The notes under the pieces were generated by a model, which worked only from the letters and a program-made list of their open reading frames with translations, was not told where the DNA came from and did no database searches. A DNA stretch of 64,000 nucleotides from Janthinobacterium lividum. Its GTDB lineage: Bacteria > Pseudomonadota > Gammaproteobacteria > Burkholderiales > Burkholderiaceae_D. The stretch spans positions 868,001 through 932,000 of the forward strand of contig NZ_CP139976.1 of the NCBI RefSeq assembly GCF_034424625.1, given 5' to 3'. This document shows, piece by piece, positions 62,501-64,000 of the stretch. Within the stretch, counting starts at the first letter, position 1; the number at the start of each line of letters is the position of its first letter. Made by a program: the position numbers and the translations under genes.

Positions 62501-62737
62501 AAAACCCTGGTGTGCAAGGATTTTGCATTCCCCGTTGGCACCACTATTACTTATACGTTCGACAAGGGAATCTTGCCGCCGAATAGACGCCTGACCCTGG
62601 CGGCGCCCGGCGTCGGCAAGAGCGGCAGCGTCGATGTTTCCGTGCCCGGCATTGCATACCTGCCCAGCACCGTGGGCACCGTCGTCTTTGGCGTCTTCAA
62701 GTCGGGCCCCGTGATTTACCTGCGCGAGATGTACTAA
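59579..62737 (+). CDS. MshQ-like DUF6701 protein with polymer-like beta repeats
   Basis: The 1052-residue exported protein has a signal peptide (FFAALTLLLGSSLAHAV). The N-terminal part (about 25-340) has repeating beta units such as ITGSVKASGNVSIGSSSTI, like a bactofilin-type beta-helix. The middle part has GLHHFQIEHPLTALTCQVPTVKVTACADASC, and a long C-terminal DUF6701 region follows. DUF6701 is found in MshQ of MSHA pili and in surface-layer-like proteins. No pilin or msh genes are adjacent. The start is a GTG with a weak ribosome site; no nearby ATG fits the signal peptide. Confidence 0.8.
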   Translation: MRLLHFFAALTLLLGSSLAHAVTLNFNGGAVSGCTLPASSNQYTCASLIMGSTDNVVIASGYGVTVNSDVSIDYNQGLSMSGTAALTANKNIDIGNVNPPNLKITGGSLTAKGGNFKVGSQGGTVLVADISAASVSLGGTPVKVTGNITATGNIDISSGSTLNGAISGGSISGNSKVTITGSVKASGNVSIGSSSTITGPVNGSSITTSSSVSITGDVTAVNAFSLGSGSNLNGTTKAPVVSIEAANSQVQGDITASTSLTVGSGSQVKGNLTSPTIDLKASGLLVTGDVKASSSLSIASGNGVKGNVEGGNVTLDSSNAYITGNALVDHITLGWQGRVQQTITCKAYTPSNPCSCVTNNSGWAFNEPMGPKCGPSTPSGLHHFQIEHPLTALTCQVPTVKVTACADASCSAVYKNGVSVTISPGGVPTQIDTSGVNANVTVRQTTVGIATLSLVSTPATTGALVCKSGGNTSNCQISFLSSGFQVSGVPRYAEDVAVLEISALQTSSGNRDVCVPMFASQTKDLNLSCGYSNPDKGTLPARIFDSAKNSYVALAASDQSSCSGSSTKVTVTFGADGLAKPNMLYADAGALLLTASYKPDSGSDKGLDMNGSGTVVVAPKKFLFTKLAPTQRAGLAAAPLVAGATITLSAVNALDAVTKNFGNESGVAVQKVVLDRNLQAPLYTSVVNPQVSGDLDFVKKGGVIAAPPLVWPEVGKINFTAALQNGYLGSSLTSPGPSDTVLFYPHHFVTELVIKQVDIGGGVKMPFPFPCSAPLVCAGDRAVYSRQPFDLTIRAQTAAGNETKNFDARNDGINTTQVSLVPYDAATGKNSYPPTAPSGSTLTDGAKAPVAVTGVPVTSFTNGLATRTIAYSFPAAYAVPKEPTALASPTGLLLRATYAYPAAGNVSSAPADGLEAQLTVLTGRLMVPHDYGSERYPVRLAVQAQYWDGKTWVTSLLDSISAFDNTLVVFANCKKTLVCKDFAFPVGTTITYTFDKGILPPNRRLTLAAPGVGKSGSVDVSVPGIAYLPSTVGTVVFGVFKSGPVIYLREMY

Positions 62738-62825
62738 GCCTGGGCAAAGGGCGGGCGCAGAAAGTGGGGAAAACCAGTAACATGCCTGGCTGTGGCATTC
62801 CCCCAACCTCAGACTGGAGTTTTCT

Positions 62826-63524
62826 ATGAGCACAACATCGCAGTGGATCGATATCGCCGGCCCGGACGGCAGCTTCCAGGCCTACCTGGCCGTGCCGCAC
62901 GTGGGCAAGGGCCCCGCCATCATCCTGTTGCAGGAAATTTTCGGCGTCAACGAGCACATCCGCGCCGTGGCCGACCAGTACGCGGCCGATGGCTACGTGG
63001 TACTGGTGCCCGACCTGTTCTGGCGCGCCGGCGCGCACATCGAGCTGGGCTATGACGCGGACGGCTGGAAGCGCGCCGTCGAACTGATGCAGGCTACCGA
63101 CAATCCGCATGCCGACGCCGATATCGCGGCCACCATCGTCGTCCTGCGCGCGCGTCCTGAAGTGACGGGCAAGCTGGCTTCCGTCGGCTACTGCTTCGGT
63201 GGCCGGCTGTCGTTCCAGGCGGCCGCGGCCGGTCTGGTCGATGTTGCCATCGCCTATTACGGCGGCGGCATCCAGAACAAGCTGGACCTGGCTGACCGGA
63301 TCCAGGTGCCGCTGCTCATGCATTTCGGCGGCCAGGACAGCCATATCCCGCCGGAAGCCGTGCAAAAGATCGCCGAGCGCTTCGAAGACCGGCAAGACGT
63401 GGAAATCCATATCTACCCGGGCGCCGAGCACGGTTTCAATTGCACCCACCGCGACAGCTACCAGCAGCGCGCCGCTGCCCAGGCACATGGCAATTCCTTG
63501 ATTTTCCTGGCAGAAAATCTGTAA
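62826..63524 (+). CDS. Dienelactone hydrolase family protein
   Basis: The 232-residue alpha/beta hydrolase carries the triad of the family: Cys in GYCFGG, Asp in GGQDSHIP and His in GAEHGF. Members hydrolyse dienelactone in chloroaromatic pathways or act on other lactones and esters; without pathway genes the substrate is unknown. It is cytoplasmic and full length. A CTGGAG ribosome site lies before the ATG. Confidence 0.92.
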   Translation: MSTTSQWIDIAGPDGSFQAYLAVPHVGKGPAIILLQEIFGVNEHIRAVADQYAADGYVVLVPDLFWRAGAHIELGYDADGWKRAVELMQATDNPHADADIAATIVVLRARPEVTGKLASVGYCFGGRLSFQAAAAGLVDVAIAYYGGGIQNKLDLADRIQVPLLMHFGGQDSHIPPEAVQKIAERFEDRQDVEIHIYPGAEHGFNCTHRDSYQQRAAAQAHGNSLIFLAENL

Positions 63525-63664
63525 GACTGCCTCGCCAGGCTGGCCTGTTGCTATTTTCCGCCCAGCAGCAACGCCGCATGGGCGTTAAAATAGCGGCTGT
63601 GCCGGGCAACTCCGGCCGGCCGGGCACGGCGCCCGGCAAACCTGGATGAGGAACCGAATTAAAG

Positions 63665-64000
63665 ATGGCCCAAGTAATTGTTTCTGTAACATTGGCGGCA
63701 AGCGCCGAACGCGTGTGGGATTTTATCGGCGGCTTCCAGTCGCTGGCTGAATGGTCTAGCTCGATCAAGACCAGCCTGTCCGAGCACGGCGGCCGCGTGC
63801 GCCGCCTGAAAACCACGGACGGCGCCATCATCGCCGAACGCCTGCAAAGCTACAGCGAAGCGGACAAGAGCTACAGCTACACCATCGTTTCGGGCCCGAT
63901 CCCCGTCAAGAACTACCGTTCTACTTTGCGCGTCACGGGCGAACCGGGCGGCGCTTCCTGCGTGGCGGAATGGTCGAGCGAGTTCGACGCGGCCGAAGGC
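63665..64000 (+). CDS. SRPBCC (START-like) family protein, truncated by window end
   Basis: The frame starts MAQVIVSVTLAASAERVWDFIGGFQSLAEWSSSIK and continues for 112 codons to the right edge without a stop. The start and TTDGAIIAERLQSYSEADKSYSYTI segment match SRPBCC/polyketide cyclase-like proteins that bind hydrophobic ligands. The 3' end is outside the window. The 140-bp gap before it holds only GC-rich inverted repeats of GCCGGGC type (63600-63645), perhaps a terminator of the hydrolase gene. Confidence 0.8.
   Translation, partial: MAQVIVSVTLAASAERVWDFIGGFQSLAEWSSSIKTSLSEHGGRVRRLKTTDGAIIAERLQSYSEADKSYSYTIVSGPIPVKNYRSTLRVTGEPGGASCVAEWSSEFDAAEG

Overview
This is a GC-rich bacterial chromosome segment with dense gene packing. 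The gene content points to a betaproteobacterium of the order Burkholderiales, most likely Oxalobacteraceae (Janthinobacterium, Massilia or Duganella type). The pointers are a PhaM-type PHA granule protein, an EpsC-type serine acetyltransferase, a PEP-CTERM exported protein, an MshQ-like DUF6701 protein and abundant c-di-GMP and histidine-kinase proteins. The taxonomic call is an inference from gene content, not from an rRNA gene. No rRNA, tRNA, prophage, CRISPR array or insertion sequence was seen.

Region 1 to 6.4 kb holds an AEC-family transporter whose 3' end has been amplified into a tandem 142-bp array, a convergent PaiB/OsmC pair divergent from a MocR-type regulator, and tag coupled to an MnmC-like oxidoreductase whose methyltransferase half looks degenerate.

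Region 6.6 to 11.2 kb is the most interesting locus: a sulfur-metabolism nanocompartment cluster. It encodes a rhodanese, a serine O-acetyltransferase, a small XRE regulator, a family 2A encapsulin shell protein and a cysteine desulfurase with a disordered N-terminal extension of about 195 residues (the presumed cargo-loading region). Together they would make O-acetylserine for cysteine synthesis and store or mobilise cysteine sulfur inside a protein shell.

Region 11.3 to 16.8 kb has an atypical histidine kinase with a TPR response regulator, a small protein, PhaM and two tandem DUF3108 proteins. Region 17.0 to 23.0 kb is a tightly coupled MukF/MukE/MukB-like (MksFEB-like) SMC operon followed by an overlapping DUF4424 exported protein. 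Region 23.1 to 25.9 kb carries small or poorly characterised genes and a decayed paralogue fragment.

Region 25.9 to 40.6 kb has tamA-tamB (outer membrane assembly), queC, a sterol-desaturase-like membrane enzyme, an AraC regulator, a CHASE-PAS-GAF-GGDEF diguanylate cyclase, a PEP-CTERM protein and small Pro-rich proteins. Region 40.7 to 46.8 kb is a czcICBA heavy-metal RND efflux operon, preceded by a MORN-repeat/C13 peptidase protein. Region 48.5 to 52.3 kb has a GAF histidine kinase and a REC-DUF3369-HD-GYP protein.

Region 52.7 to 64 kb has two DUF3016 paralogues, a periplasmic solute-binding protein, a thioesterase, a PQQ-type sugar dehydrogenase lipoprotein, glutathione-dependent formaldehyde dehydrogenase, a GlxA-type regulator, a large MshQ-like protein, a dienelactone hydrolase and a truncated SRPBCC protein at the right edge. 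Four REP-like palindromes of one family sit at gene 3' ends, all in the same polarity, and two of them supply the stop codon of the gene.
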